Of a stretch of 64,000 bases of DNA, positions 45,901-54,215 are shown in pieces; within the stretch, counting starts at the first letter, position 1, and each line of letters starts with the position of its first letter. A program made the position numbers and the translations under genes. The DNA is from JAKIYB01 sp964590255. GTDB taxonomy: Bacteria > Armatimonadota > Hebobacteria > CAIYQO01. The stretch covers positions 46,348 through 110,347 of the forward strand of contig CAZPYA010000001.1 of the NCBI GenBank assembly GCA_964590255.1, given 5' to 3'. The notes under the pieces were generated by a model. The model did not search any database and was not told the DNA's origin. It saw only the letters and a program-made list of their open reading frames with translations.

Positions 45901-46339
45901 CACCGCGGGCGGCGCGCTGAAAAACCTGCCACTGCAGGTGACCGGCCTCAACAATAACTGGCCCGCGGCACTGTGGACGGAACACGGCATCGCCTACCAG
46001 GCGTGGAGCGGCCTGATGAGCCCGAAACCGCTGGGCGCCATGACCACCTCCGGCGCGCCGTTTATGGCGCACATCGGCGTCTGCGACGGCGTCGGCTACG
46101 CCGCCCTGCCCAACGTGAGCGGCAAATTCTACGTCGGCCATACCCTCACCGCCGGCAACCCGGCCCTCGCCCTCAACTACGCGCTGTGGACAAAGACCCA
46201 GGCCATCATCGAGGTGAACAACCTCACCGACGCCCCCATCACCGCCAAACTCACCAGCGCCCCCATCCCCGGCAAACTGAAGGTGAACAAAACGGTGACC
46301 GTGCCAGCGGGCAGCAGCGTGCGGGTGACGGTGAAATGA
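42935..46339 (+). CDS. Large exported protein with amidotransferase-like and PHP-like domains
   Basis: 1134 residues from ATG 42935, which has GAAGGAG seven bases upstream and starts the signal peptide MKYLVLLLALLGMALCHA. Residues about 25-320 (VLVMLGYGGTHEFAIDAG, FNAVIVVGLRDYN, YVLDGGGLLFVPVM) resemble a glutamine-amidotransferase/ThuA-like flavodoxin fold without an obvious catalytic Cys. Residues about 398-700 (RVLIGAHSAYSDGVGTIAEW, AGYQAVVFTE) match the first metal motif of PHP-type phosphoesterases (HxHSxxSDG), with the first His replaced. The C-terminal 400 residues are beta-rich. I infer a glycan-associated exported enzyme or binding protein; activity is uncertain. Confidence 0.62.
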   Translation: MKYLVLLLALLGMALCHALPDPKTGGKAGAPASVLVMLGYGGTHEFAIDAGVAKDLAEKGYLVRTVDDREPLTAEYLRQFNAVIVVGLRDYNGGGYYGVGGISLLNTEQNIKLLQQYVLDGGGLLFVPVMAGAGSEVAETCNAALAPFKVRVGWEAVVDEAHRLAVKELDNYAWTKNIQPHPATAGVTALAYPTQVMRWDDAYPLNPVMPADPAWQVLARGEATSFGARYVNRVPTPAEAGAAPALAAARPAGKGRVAVFGLGGFYLLTHAFALRVDANGKPLANQGEATTGYIDGVAYRTGDGKTPSDWGLLLDNTLRWLTEASAAAGMGGAPAAWETKLGRVGFPDDPVPDFAVVNWATQAPPPTWAHHLPNFRWWRGQPFYDEELDPVITRPQRHCRVLIGAHSAYSDGVGTIAEWAKAAKAAGYQAVVFTEAFEALKVTDWSTVIAECKANSTPDFACLQGIDIGDAYGNRFLLLGNNNLPSGGMLTKDGKGLEMTARLSLGFSGHIAVAHRLGNNPTLPKELIRHFQAISVYTYAAGKDGTYGLVDDAFAAYKWHLDNASNPVPMAVHELYAPARVAQAAVGFQQIVPARDALDAVRYFRYGMQHFFENPQRYYITEGPAITGWSIFNKDIGYCDLNRDHFRAVVGATTDDTTPITEAVLYDRGQVVRRWTPKAPAFTETVEGEHGYQRYYLLVVTDAKGRRAISPHLRTVTRGYYTRCGDRQNWFGAAGSYTGIWPSGTHGIWYINPSVPAGAETETFSSGKGNPLASKMSLPFASNALTFTDFTIDCKYLSPTHYGMDAWRIENAMPTTTYTAYARVGKWHDVETGLTSFNTHVKTLTRVAATLTLKKALPAAGGVFPVIQTTNWQTATYLYTKDGQTVEGKLDGKAATVIDLPAGAHIGDYFLLAPMAVSGNGNIGWRAEAGKNIPAGTTFTTYLYLPRAWRAELGTDGATPWSMKLTRGTATALGVVTLTAKDGGVAGILTAGGALKNLPLQVTGLNNNWPAALWTEHGIAYQAWSGLMSPKPLGAMTTSGAPFMAHIGVCDGVGYAALPNVSGKFYVGHTLTAGNPALALNYALWTKTQAIIEVNNLTDAPITAKLTSAPIPGKLKVNKTVTVPAGSSVRVTVK

Positions 46340-46505
46340 AAACGTCCAGCCGAAAACGGCCGGACGAGTGGGCGGGCATAGACCCCGCTACCGAACGCAT
46401 CGACCGTTGCCCGCCCGGCCGCAAACGTCCGGGCGAGAGAAGGAACCATCCCCTCCGCACAGAAAACACTATGACAGCGCTACCTATCCGCGAAACGAGG
46501 TTTCC

Positions 46506-47567
46506 ATGACCAGCACGATTGTCCCCTCTCCCCGTTCCAACGTTGCGCCGATCGGCGTGTGGATTCACGGGCTGCAATGCTTTGATGACCGCGACGCCAT
46601 GCGGCCGTTCGTCGAGCGCCTGGTGTCCAACGGGGTAGATATCCTTTTCCCCTGTGTGAAGCAGGCCAGCGGCGTGGCCGACTACCCCAGCAGCATCGCG
46701 AAGCAGTCCGAGTGGAGCCTCGGGCGCGATCCGTTGCAGGAATTGCTGGACGTGGCCGCCGAATTCGGCCTGAAGGTGCATGCCTGGCAGTGCAACTTCA
46801 TCGAGGGCAAGGAGTCCGCGCTGCTGAACGCCCATCCCGAGTTGCAGGCGATGCAGAACCACCCTGCCAAAGGCCTGCAGAGCGACAAGCCGGACATGTG
46901 GGCGGAGAGCAACCGCTGGGCGTGCTGCAACCATCCGATGGTGCTCGATTACGAAACCGCGCTCATGCTGGAGGTGGCTGACCGCTACCCGGTGGACGGC
47001 GTGCATTTCGACTACGTGCGCAGCGGCTATTACCAGTGCTACTGCGACTACTGCCGCGCTAAATGCCTGGAACTGACCGGCGCCGACCTGCTGAAGGAGA
47101 TGGGCAATTTCCATCCCAAGGCGCGCGTGTGGTACGACTGGCGCGCTGACAACATCAGCGCCTTCGTGCGCCGGGTGGGTGAACACGTGCACCCGAAAGG
47201 TCAGGAAACCTCCGCCGCCGTCTTCTGCGTCACGCCGCTGTCGTATAACGAGCAGGCGCAGGACTGGCCGCTGTGGCTGCGGGAAGGCTGGCTCGACCTC
47301 GCCATCCCCATGACCTACACCACCATCCCGCGCGAGACGCACCTCTACACCCTCATCCACGCGGCCTGCGCCGCCGACGCCGGGCGCGGCGAAATGTGGG
47401 AGGGCATTTACGTGGATCCGTGCAGCGACGACCTTTTCCAGGAGATCGCCACCGAGGCGATGGCCTGCGGCGCCGGCGGCCTCACCGTCTTCCAATACCA
47501 CGAGCTGACCGACGAGAAATTCGCCCGCCTGCACGCCGCCCTCAACACGGCCGCGGTGAAAGGGTAA
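46506..47567 (+). CDS. Glycosyl hydrolase-like 10 (GHL10/DUF187-type) protein
   Basis: 353 residues. TIM-barrel signatures of GHL10: IGVWIHGLQCFDDRDA at the start, EFGLKVHAWQCNF, DRYPVDGVHFDYVRSGYYQC and AIPMTYTT. An Asp in HFDYVR is the likely catalytic or binding residue. CYCDYCRAKC just after it is a cysteine cluster that may bind metal. No signal peptide with ATG 46506, which has GAGG five bases upstream. Members are linked to peptidoglycan or polysaccharide processing; substrate is unknown. It follows the PHP-like gene across a hairpin-rich 166-bp spacer. Confidence 0.8.
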   Translation: MTSTIVPSPRSNVAPIGVWIHGLQCFDDRDAMRPFVERLVSNGVDILFPCVKQASGVADYPSSIAKQSEWSLGRDPLQELLDVAAEFGLKVHAWQCNFIEGKESALLNAHPELQAMQNHPAKGLQSDKPDMWAESNRWACCNHPMVLDYETALMLEVADRYPVDGVHFDYVRSGYYQCYCDYCRAKCLELTGADLLKEMGNFHPKARVWYDWRADNISAFVRRVGEHVHPKGQETSAAVFCVTPLSYNEQAQDWPLWLREGWLDLAIPMTYTTIPRETHLYTLIHAACAADAGRGEMWEGIYVDPCSDDLFQEIATEAMACGAGGLTVFQYHELTDEKFARLHAALNTAAVKG

Positions 47568-47581
47568 TTGTTGAATCTGGA

Positions 47582-47612
47582 GGGCGAGACTCCGTCGAGC
47601 CGCGCGCCTACG
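47582..47612 (-). repeat. Repeat family D, copy 2
   Basis: GGGCGAGACTCCGTCGAGCC continuing to CTACG; inverted relative to 14401-14430 and 47842-47871. Confidence 0.7.
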
Positions 47613-47613
47613 C

Positions 47614-47760
47614 TCGGCCCCCATCCCCCAGCCCCTTCCCCCGCTCCACTGCGCTGCGCAAGGGAAGGGGGGCACGGTGTCATGACACGATACACTCGGA
47701 CAATGTCGACGCTCAATATGCACTAATGCAGCGCGTATGAGGGCCGGGGAGGGGGGCCGA
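47614..47760. repeat. Repeat family B, composite copy
   Basis: Left end TCGGCCCCCATCCCCCAGCC, with an internal GCTGCGCTGCGC variant and G-rich arm to about 47672; right end GGCCGGGGAGGGGGGCCGA. The ends are inverted repeats around a spacer of about 65 bp. Confidence 0.6.
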
Positions 47761-47841
47761 GTGAAGAGGACGGGGGCACATATTGACGCATGTTTGCACG
47801 GGTACCACGTTCATCAGTATGTAGATAATCGATCACGGCCC

Positions 47842-47871
47842 CTACGCGCGCGGCTCGACGGAGTCTCGCCC
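47842..47871 (+). repeat. Repeat family D, copy 3
   Basis: CTACGCGCGCGGCTCGACGG continuing to TCTCGCCC; differs from 14401-14430 by one base in the first part. Confidence 0.7.
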
Positions 47872-47923
47872 AATACCGTTCAAATACGGGCTCTCGACCG
47901 CCACGCGCCACCTCTCCCCCAGC

Positions 47924-47946
47924 CCCCTCCCCTACATGGGGAGGGG
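47924..47946. repeat. Repeat family B, short hairpin
   Basis: CCCCTCCCC-TACAT-GGGGAGGGG, preceded by CCTCTCCCCCAGC. A simple copy, possibly also a terminator for either convergent gene. Confidence 0.55.
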
Positions 47947-48033
47947 AGAGTCATGAGGAAATGTGGCGGCAGGGAGAGGCGGGTTCGCCCTATGCAGCAG
48001 GCTTATTTGAATGGCATGCGTTTCGACGGCGTT

Positions 48034-49464
48034 TCATCCGCCGGACTCTGGACTGAGGACGACGAATTCCAACTCATCGCCGACATACAGGCACGTCTGC
48101 GTCCAGGCGGCGGTATACGGCGGGTCGCCGATGAGCGTGAGGCGGGGGATGCGCGCGGTGCGATCAGTGAAAGCCTGTGCGGCGGTGTCGGCGTCCTCGC
48201 GGGTGACGAGAGCGTCCCATAAGGGACGTTCGCGGGCATCCGTCTCCTGCACCTGGGTGGCCGCCGTCGCGGCCGGATTTAACGCGACAACGCACCCGGC
48301 GGCATCCAGCGTGATCACCGGCACCGGCAGCGCGGCCAGCAGGCGGGCGGCGAAGATGCAACCGCGTCCCGCCTCTTCCAATTGCTGGCGGGCGGCGCGC
48401 TCGCGGCCCAACTTCATCTCCGTTTCGTGCAGCGCGTAGTTCGCCCGGCTCAGCCGCTCTTCCAGGTCGGTTTTCGCGGCATCGTCGTGCATCACCACCA
48501 TCACCCCCACGGCCGCCCCATCGGCGTCGCGCACCGGCGCCACGGTGTAGCGGTAGCCGTAGATCACGCCATTGACCGTCAGACGCATCACGCCGGTGGC
48601 CGGCTGCCCGCTGCCCATGACCTCGATGCGCCGGTGGTCGAATACCTCTTCGGCCTGCGCGGGGAAATGCGTCGTCGACCAGCGCGTGCCCACCAGCGCC
48701 GCCGCGGCCACGCCCAGCTTGCGCGCGGCGCTGCCCGAGATGAAGGTGAAGACGCCGTCGACGTCCAGCACGTAAACGCTGCCCGGCACCGCCTCCAACA
48801 TGGCGTCGCATAGGCTGTCGAAGGACAGCCCGCCGGGCGCGGCCGGCGCCGGCGCGGGCTCGGGCGCGGCGACAGGAACCGGGGTAGCGCTCTGGTAGCG
48901 CTGCAGCACGTCCACCATGGCCTTGTGGCCTTTGCTCTTCGCCAGGTCGAGGGGCGTTTTGCCGTCTTTGGCGGTCAGCGCTGCGTTGGCGCGGCGGCGC
49001 AGCAGCACGGCCAGCAGGCTGAACTGGTTGGCTTCCACCGCCTCGTGCAGCGGGGTGTGCCCCAGCAGGTCCTGGGTGTTCGGGTCGGCGCCGCGCTCCA
49101 GCAGCATCTCCGCCACGTCGCCAAACCCCAACTGCACGGCGAAGCACAGCGGCGACCGCAGCGCGGCGTCCCGCGCGTTCACGTCCGCCCCGGCGTCCAG
49201 CAGTCGGGCGATAATGAGAATCTGCTCGTCGGCCACCGCCTCGTGCAACGGCGTGCTGCCCAGGCCATCGCCCACGTTCACCGCCGCGCGGCGCTTCAGC
49301 AGAATATCCACGAGTTCAATCGCCCCCTGCCGCACCGCCCGGTGCAACAGCGTGCGACCCTCCTCGTCCGGCGTGTTCAGCGCTTCCTGGCTCACGTGGT
49401 AAAGCTGGTCTTCCGTCAACAACGCGGCGGTCGGCGCCGCCGGTTTAGTTCTCCCCAGGTTCAT
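48034..49464 (-). CDS. Ankyrin-repeat and PAS-domain protein
   Basis: 476 residues from ATG 49464 (GAGG seven bases upstream); an upstream start at 49545 lacks one. Four to five ankyrin repeats occupy residues about 25-180 (GRTLLHRAVRQGAIELVDIL, GSTPLHEAVADEQILIIARL, LCFAVQLGFGDVAEMLLERG, GHTPLHEAVEANQFSLLAVL, GKTPLDLAKSKGHKAMVDVL). A Pro/Ala linker leads to one PAS domain (about 215-330, SVYVLDVDGVFTFISGSAAR), a coiled coil (about 330-370) and a second PAS-like domain (about 380-460, VPVITLDAAGCVVALNPAAT). No kinase, GGDEF or DNA-binding output is present, so it may work through protein binding. Cytoplasmic. Confidence 0.85.
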   Translation of the reverse strand: MNLGRTKPAAPTAALLTEDQLYHVSQEALNTPDEEGRTLLHRAVRQGAIELVDILLKRRAAVNVGDGLGSTPLHEAVADEQILIIARLLDAGADVNARDAALRSPLCFAVQLGFGDVAEMLLERGADPNTQDLLGHTPLHEAVEANQFSLLAVLLRRRANAALTAKDGKTPLDLAKSKGHKAMVDVLQRYQSATPVPVAAPEPAPAPAAPGGLSFDSLCDAMLEAVPGSVYVLDVDGVFTFISGSAARKLGVAAAALVGTRWSTTHFPAQAEEVFDHRRIEVMGSGQPATGVMRLTVNGVIYGYRYTVAPVRDADGAAVGVMVVMHDDAAKTDLEERLSRANYALHETEMKLGRERAARQQLEEAGRGCIFAARLLAALPVPVITLDAAGCVVALNPAATAATQVQETDARERPLWDALVTREDADTAAQAFTDRTARIPRLTLIGDPPYTAAWTQTCLYVGDELEFVVLSPESGG

Positions 49465-49555
49465 GCCGTATCCTCGCTGCCCCGCCATGCGAGATGCCGG
49501 TGGTACGCTATTATGCCCTTTCCAAAACGGGAGAAACTCGCGCATCTACGTGAAG

Positions 49556-52500
49556 CTATTTCCAGTAGATGAAGACCTTACTGACCAGATCGGCGGTGTA
49601 ATCGGTGACATACACGCTAACGTCGTCGGCGGCGATGGCCGCGGGCCAGCCGAAGTCGCCGTTGATGGGCGGCAGCAACGCCGCATCCGCCGGTTGGCCG
49701 TTGCGTGTGGGGAGTGCGTTCCAGACCAGCACGCGGCGGTTGTCGGCATCGCAGACATAGAGCTTGCCGGCGTCGAGCAGCACGCCGAGAGGCTTCGCAA
49801 AGCTGTCCATGCCGACATAGCCGTTGCCCATGCGACTCCACCCCAGGCAGGTAGCGAAGTCCTTTTGGCCGAGGACGACATCCGCCGGCTGGCCATTGCG
49901 CGTGGGCAGTGTATTCCACACCAGCACGCGTTGATTCATGCTGTCGGAAACCACAAGGCGCGTGCCGTCGCTGCACACCCAGCTCGGTCGGTTGAGACTG
50001 GATGCGGACAGCCCGCCGGCATTGCGGGCATTCGTGGTGCAATCGGGTTGCCCGAGCACGAGGTCGGCCGGCTGCGCATGTTTGGTGATGGGCAGCGTCC
50101 AGCGCAGCACGCGATGGTTGCCACGGTCGCAAACCCAGAGGTATTTGCCATCACACCAGACGCCCTGCGGCGTATGCAGGCTGGATGCGGACACACCGCC
50201 GAAATTCGGCACGCCGTCAAGCAGATTCGGCTGACCGAGGGCAACATCCGCCGCCGTGTTGGGCGTGGCCGGTACTTTGTTATATACGAGCAGACGGTGA
50301 AACTGTGAATCGGTCACGAACAGCGTCTCGCCATTGCCGGTGATGCCGGCAGGAGTGAAGGAAGTGACGGCCTTCATGCCCTGCTTCTCCTGTTCGGCGC
50401 GAATGTCGGCACGGTAGACGCGCATGGCGGCATCACCACGCACACCGGTCATATAATCGCCTTGCGTTTGCCCGAATGTCACGCCTTGCAGCTTGCGCGG
50501 CATGCCACCGACATGTCCCGCGGGTTCGGGCGCGTCTTCATCCTCAATCTCGCCGGGCGGCTGCAGATCGGCGACGGTGACGCCGATGACCCGGCAGTAC
50601 CAGTTCTCTGCGGTGTAGAGGCGTTTGCCGTCAGAATAGACACCCAGCGTGCAGCGGGAGCGCGATTGCATCGTGCGCCGGGCGGCATCCACCGAACTGC
50701 CGTTGAGCGCAATGATGTATGGTTCCGTGCCATTCTTATTGACGAGGATGGCATCCGGCCAGAGATCGCCGGCTGTACCCAACACCGGTTTCGTTGGCGT
50801 TGCAACTGGTGGCGCTGATGTGCCAGATTGTTGCAGCGCCGTGCGATACAGCGCCGTGATGGCCGAGGCGAAGATCGGATAGGTTTTCCGCGCGGATTCC
50901 AGTGCGAGAGCGGCGTCTTTCGGTTTCCCCGCATCCAGTAGCGCCGTCGCCTGCGCGCTAAGCAGTTGCGGCGCCAGTAATGGGTAGCGCGGCAGCGCGT
51001 TTGTGGTGAGAGTAGCGGCATCCTGTGGCTTGCCTGTTTTCAGAAGCAAATTGACGCGTCGCAATGTCGCCAATCCTGCCCAGTATCCGTCTGTATCCGC
51101 CAACGCGGCTTCGGCTAATGCAGCTAGCGCGGCGTCCTGCTGGCCGACCTCGTCAAGGCAGCGGGCAGCCTGCAACAGCGCGCGCGGTTTTTCGACGGGC
51201 AGCTTTTGCGCGCATTGTCGGTAGATATCTGCCGCTTGGGCCGGCTGTCCCTGCCGCCAGAGCGCCAGCGCCCACAGGTGGTACGCGGTAGCGGCGATGT
51301 CGGCGTCCACACCACCAGTAGCATTCTTTAATGCGACGATTGCCTCGTGAAACTGTTTTCGCGCCAGAAAGAGCCGTCCTCGATTGAGCGCATCCGCCTG
51401 CGTGTTATCTGGCAAGCGTGTCAGCATATCCGCCTGCCAGACCGCCGGCAGCGCGCGCCGCAACGCCTTCGCCGGGGAAGCTGTCACCTCGACGGTTGCC
51501 GTGGCGTAATCCATCTGGCTTAGTCCCTGCCCGGCGCCAGAGAAAACCGACCACGCAGCTAGCTTGCCGTCTTCGCTGACGTCCAGCTTAGTCATGGCAT
51601 AATAGGGATATTGCCCGGCAGCGGCCAGGTCGTTATAAGCAGCATACAGCAGCAACTGCCCATTCTGATCGTACTTCAAAAGCGCGCCAAGGTATTTCGG
51701 ATTGCCATCATATAGCTTGTGTACAATGCCCGCTGCTTCCAGCGTGCGGCCATCCACATCGTAGGCGGAACGCCCGTAAACGTTGCCTTCCACATCTACC
51801 GCAAAGGCGTTGTGATCACTGCCCCAGATGATGCGGCTCTCACCGATGCCGGTCACAGGGTCCGGAGGATCGAGCAAGTCGCTGTCTTTGTTGTAATCCG
51901 TCCACTCCAACCGCCAGAGACGCTTGCCGGTCGCATCGTAATGCGCCATGCGTCCGACAGAATAGCCCGGCGTCAGATACATCGAGCCGTCCGGTGCTTT
52001 CCGCATCAAGCCGTATTCCACGCCGGTCGGTCGTTCCAGCACCTCGCCCGTGTGCGCGTTGAAACGGACGTTCACCCCACCCCAGGTCACAACGCTGTCA
52101 GTGTCCCACATTTCGGTCGAGCGGCAGGTTGCCTGGTTTGTAACCGGGTGAATGGATTCGCCGTCAAAGTGCGTGCCGTCTATCACACGCGGCTTACCGG
52201 TGGTTTTGTCGAAGACCATCCAGCCTGTCCACAGGATTTTACCGGTACGCCCATCGAGCTTATACACCTGCGGGAAAGCCCAGAATGGTGGCGTCAACGG
52301 GCCGATGTAGAAGTCACCGTGAATATCCATCGCGATCAGGTTGCCTTCGCCGAGGAATTCCGTATTGAGACCAATTTCAGGACCCAGCGGCTCCCCGTCG
52401 AAGGAGAAGCGCCGCAGCACGGCTTCCGGATTGTCGTCGTAGGAGAACGGTTCCTCGCCATTGGTGTAGCCGTTGGCGAGATACCAGCAGTCCAGGCGTG

Positions 52501-52909
52501 GATCAAGGATGACTTTGGTGTCGGTATACGATCCCGCGGGCAGCGTGCGCCCACCGAGAGTATGATCGGGATTACGCTTAATCGCCTCCACGCGCACCGT
52601 ATAGCGCCCGACAGGCACGGGTAGTAGTCCGTCATCATCCGTGCCGTCCCAGCGCAATTCCAGTGTCTGGTCGGCGGGAATCACCTTTTTAACGTCGAGA
52701 TAGAGGATACGCGCGAGCTGTCCCACCGCGTTGCGGATGGTAACGGTGCCCCGCCAATCGGCATTACCGGTCACGGTGATCGTTGCCGGGGGCGCATCAT
52801 TCCGGCCGGCTTCGACAGCACCGACCGCGTTCACCGTCACCGTGAAGCACGGCGCGGCAACGGCCAGCCAGCCGATAGCCAGTATGCTTAGCAGATACAG
52901 GATACGCAT
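49556..52909 (-). CDS. Large exported mosaic protein: FlgD-like, propeller, TPR and NHL repeats
   Basis: 1117 residues. Signal peptide MRILYLLSILAIGWLAVAAP. Residues about 25-130 are FlgD-Ig-like (LELRWDGTDDDGLLPVPVGR). About 140-480 form a quinoprotein-like propeller (YKLDGRTGKILWTGW). About 510-690 are TPR-like helices. About 850-1117 are NHL-type repeats with the pattern (P)ADVVLGQ...PxxV...RVLVWNTLPTRNGQ, repeated three times and ending near the C-terminus. Probably an envelope scaffold or binding protein; no catalytic motif seen. GGGAG lies eight bases upstream of the ATG. It starts 18 bp after the URO-D-like gene and is probably in its operon. Confidence 0.78.
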   Translation of the reverse strand: MRILYLLSILAIGWLAVAAPCFTVTVNAVGAVEAGRNDAPPATITVTGNADWRGTVTIRNAVGQLARILYLDVKKVIPADQTLELRWDGTDDDGLLPVPVGRYTVRVEAIKRNPDHTLGGRTLPAGSYTDTKVILDPRLDCWYLANGYTNGEEPFSYDDNPEAVLRRFSFDGEPLGPEIGLNTEFLGEGNLIAMDIHGDFYIGPLTPPFWAFPQVYKLDGRTGKILWTGWMVFDKTTGKPRVIDGTHFDGESIHPVTNQATCRSTEMWDTDSVVTWGGVNVRFNAHTGEVLERPTGVEYGLMRKAPDGSMYLTPGYSVGRMAHYDATGKRLWRLEWTDYNKDSDLLDPPDPVTGIGESRIIWGSDHNAFAVDVEGNVYGRSAYDVDGRTLEAAGIVHKLYDGNPKYLGALLKYDQNGQLLLYAAYNDLAAAGQYPYYAMTKLDVSEDGKLAAWSVFSGAGQGLSQMDYATATVEVTASPAKALRRALPAVWQADMLTRLPDNTQADALNRGRLFLARKQFHEAIVALKNATGGVDADIAATAYHLWALALWRQGQPAQAADIYRQCAQKLPVEKPRALLQAARCLDEVGQQDAALAALAEAALADTDGYWAGLATLRRVNLLLKTGKPQDAATLTTNALPRYPLLAPQLLSAQATALLDAGKPKDAALALESARKTYPIFASAITALYRTALQQSGTSAPPVATPTKPVLGTAGDLWPDAILVNKNGTEPYIIALNGSSVDAARRTMQSRSRCTLGVYSDGKRLYTAENWYCRVIGVTVADLQPPGEIEDEDAPEPAGHVGGMPRKLQGVTFGQTQGDYMTGVRGDAAMRVYRADIRAEQEKQGMKAVTSFTPAGITGNGETLFVTDSQFHRLLVYNKVPATPNTAADVALGQPNLLDGVPNFGGVSASSLHTPQGVWCDGKYLWVCDRGNHRVLRWTLPITKHAQPADLVLGQPDCTTNARNAGGLSASSLNRPSWVCSDGTRLVVSDSMNQRVLVWNTLPTRNGQPADVVLGQKDFATCLGWSRMGNGYVGMDSFAKPLGVLLDAGKLYVCDADNRRVLVWNALPTRNGQPADAALLPPINGDFGWPAAIAADDVSVYVTDYTADLVSKVFIYWK

Positions 52910-52927
52910 GGCTACGCTCCCGGATAA

Positions 52928-54199
52928 TTACCCATATACCTCGTCAATCACCTCGCGGGCGATGCGCGTCCAGCGGCCCAGGCGGTCGGGTTCGCCTTGC
53001 AGGGTGTGCACGTCCTTCATCACCAGCTCGACATTGCAGTTGTGCGCCTGCGTATGCACCAGCGTGTCGCGCAGGTCGCGGCGGATGACGTCTTCCTCCC
53101 AACTGGAGCTGATATACGCCGGGTTTGGCTTGCGGCTGAAGACGTAATTGGAACCTAAATTTGCCGCCATGGCGGCGACGTCCGACCACGGGGAGATGGA
53201 GACACGGCGCAGGTTCGGCAGCCGCCGAATGATGTGCCAGCGCTGGTCTACCGGCTCGCAGCAGCCGTAGCAGGCGAAGCCGAAGCGGGAGATGACCGGC
53301 GCCTGGTAGGGGAAGACGAACTCCTCGAACATCGCCGGCGAGACGCTTACTGTCTCCTGCGACTCGGACAGCCCCCACAGGTCCTTCACCCGGCAGGGCG
53401 TGCCCGGGGTCCAGTCCGGCTGGGGCAGCAGGTCGGTGTGCCCACGCCCGCCTGAGCCAATGTAGTCGTCCTCGTTGTTCGGAGTCAGCAGGCCATTGGC
53501 CTCGAACCAGTCCAGCACCTGCAGGTGGTCGTCGCGCAGGAAGGCCATCAGCGCGTGCAGCCCCTCCGGCTGGTCGTACATCGCCATCATGTAGCCTTCC
53601 AGCCCGATGAGGCGGATGGCTGTCCAGGTGAGGCCCTGCGTCCACCAGTAGCCGGAACGATTTTCCACCTTCAACACGCCGTCAAAGGTCTCGCGCAGCG
53701 CGTCGCCGATCTGCGCCGTCAGGTCGGCGTCGTAGCTGTAGCGGCGCATATGCAGCTTGTCCAGGTCCTTCGGCAGTTCCTGCAGCGGCGCCTCCCATAC
53801 GTAACTGCCGTGGCCCGCGCCGTCGTTGCCGCGGTGCACTTCCTCGGAGACGCCGTAGCCGTCATGGCGCACGCAGTGGCCGTAGGTCACCCGCGCCTCG
53901 ATCACCATGTCGTCGCCGATCTCCTCGAAGTAGAAGATCTTGTCGCGCAGGCCGCGCTCGAGCCCGCGCGCCCACTCGCCCTCGCAGACGAGTTTGCTGT
54001 CCGGCATCGTCTCGGGGTACACCCCGCCGGTCTCGGTGAGCACCATCGGGCGCTCCCCCCGCAGCGCATTGAGCTGTGTCCACAGCCGGCGGCGTTCCAC
54101 ATTCACCGGGTCGACGGCGATCTCCGCCACCCGCGCTCCCAGGCCGCGCAAAATGGCGGCGTCGTTTGCGCTGATAGCATGATAGGTGCTGACGGTCAT
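52928..54199 (-). CDS. Uroporphyrinogen decarboxylase-like (URO-D superfamily) protein
   Basis: 423 residues. The barrel features GYMMAMYDQPEGLHALMAFL, VFPYQAPVISRFGFACYGCC and VSISPWSDVAAMAANLG match URO-D-superfamily proteins found in carbohydrate and methyl-transfer contexts rather than haem synthesis; the N-terminal Arg-rich substrate motif of HemE is absent. CYGCCEP may bind zinc, as in corrinoid-dependent methyltransferases of this superfamily. AGGAGA lies eight bases upstream of the ATG. First gene of a probable operon with the NHL protein; a composite repeat B lies just upstream. No corrinoid protein is present, so activity is uncertain. Confidence 0.78.
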   Translation of the reverse strand: MTVSTYHAISANDAAILRGLGARVAEIAVDPVNVERRRLWTQLNALRGERPMVLTETGGVYPETMPDSKLVCEGEWARGLERGLRDKIFYFEEIGDDMVIEARVTYGHCVRHDGYGVSEEVHRGNDGAGHGSYVWEAPLQELPKDLDKLHMRRYSYDADLTAQIGDALRETFDGVLKVENRSGYWWTQGLTWTAIRLIGLEGYMMAMYDQPEGLHALMAFLRDDHLQVLDWFEANGLLTPNNEDDYIGSGGRGHTDLLPQPDWTPGTPCRVKDLWGLSESQETVSVSPAMFEEFVFPYQAPVISRFGFACYGCCEPVDQRWHIIRRLPNLRRVSISPWSDVAAMAANLGSNYVFSRKPNPAYISSSWEEDVIRRDLRDTLVHTQAHNCNVELVMKDVHTLQGEPDRLGRWTRIAREVIDEVYG

Positions 54200-54215
54200 G
54201 ATAGGCTCTCCTGTA

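Larger units (their letters stand above)
47568..48033. other. Repeat-rich intergenic region
   Basis: About 465 bp between the convergent genes ending at 47567 and 48034. In order: repeat D inverted (47582-47612), composite repeat B (47614-47760), repeat D direct (47842-47871), repeat B hairpin (47924-47946). The two D copies face each other, so the whole 47582-47871 block is a large inverted structure. No gene is seen. Confidence 0.65.

Noticed and set aside
44441..46141. A 566-codon minus-strand frame
   Set aside because: Antisense to the PHP-like exported protein and without motifs.
18546..47567. A canonical polysaccharide utilisation locus
   Set aside because: No SusC/SusD, TonB receptor, ABC sugar transporter or dedicated regulator is present, so the enzymes are described as a neighbourhood only.
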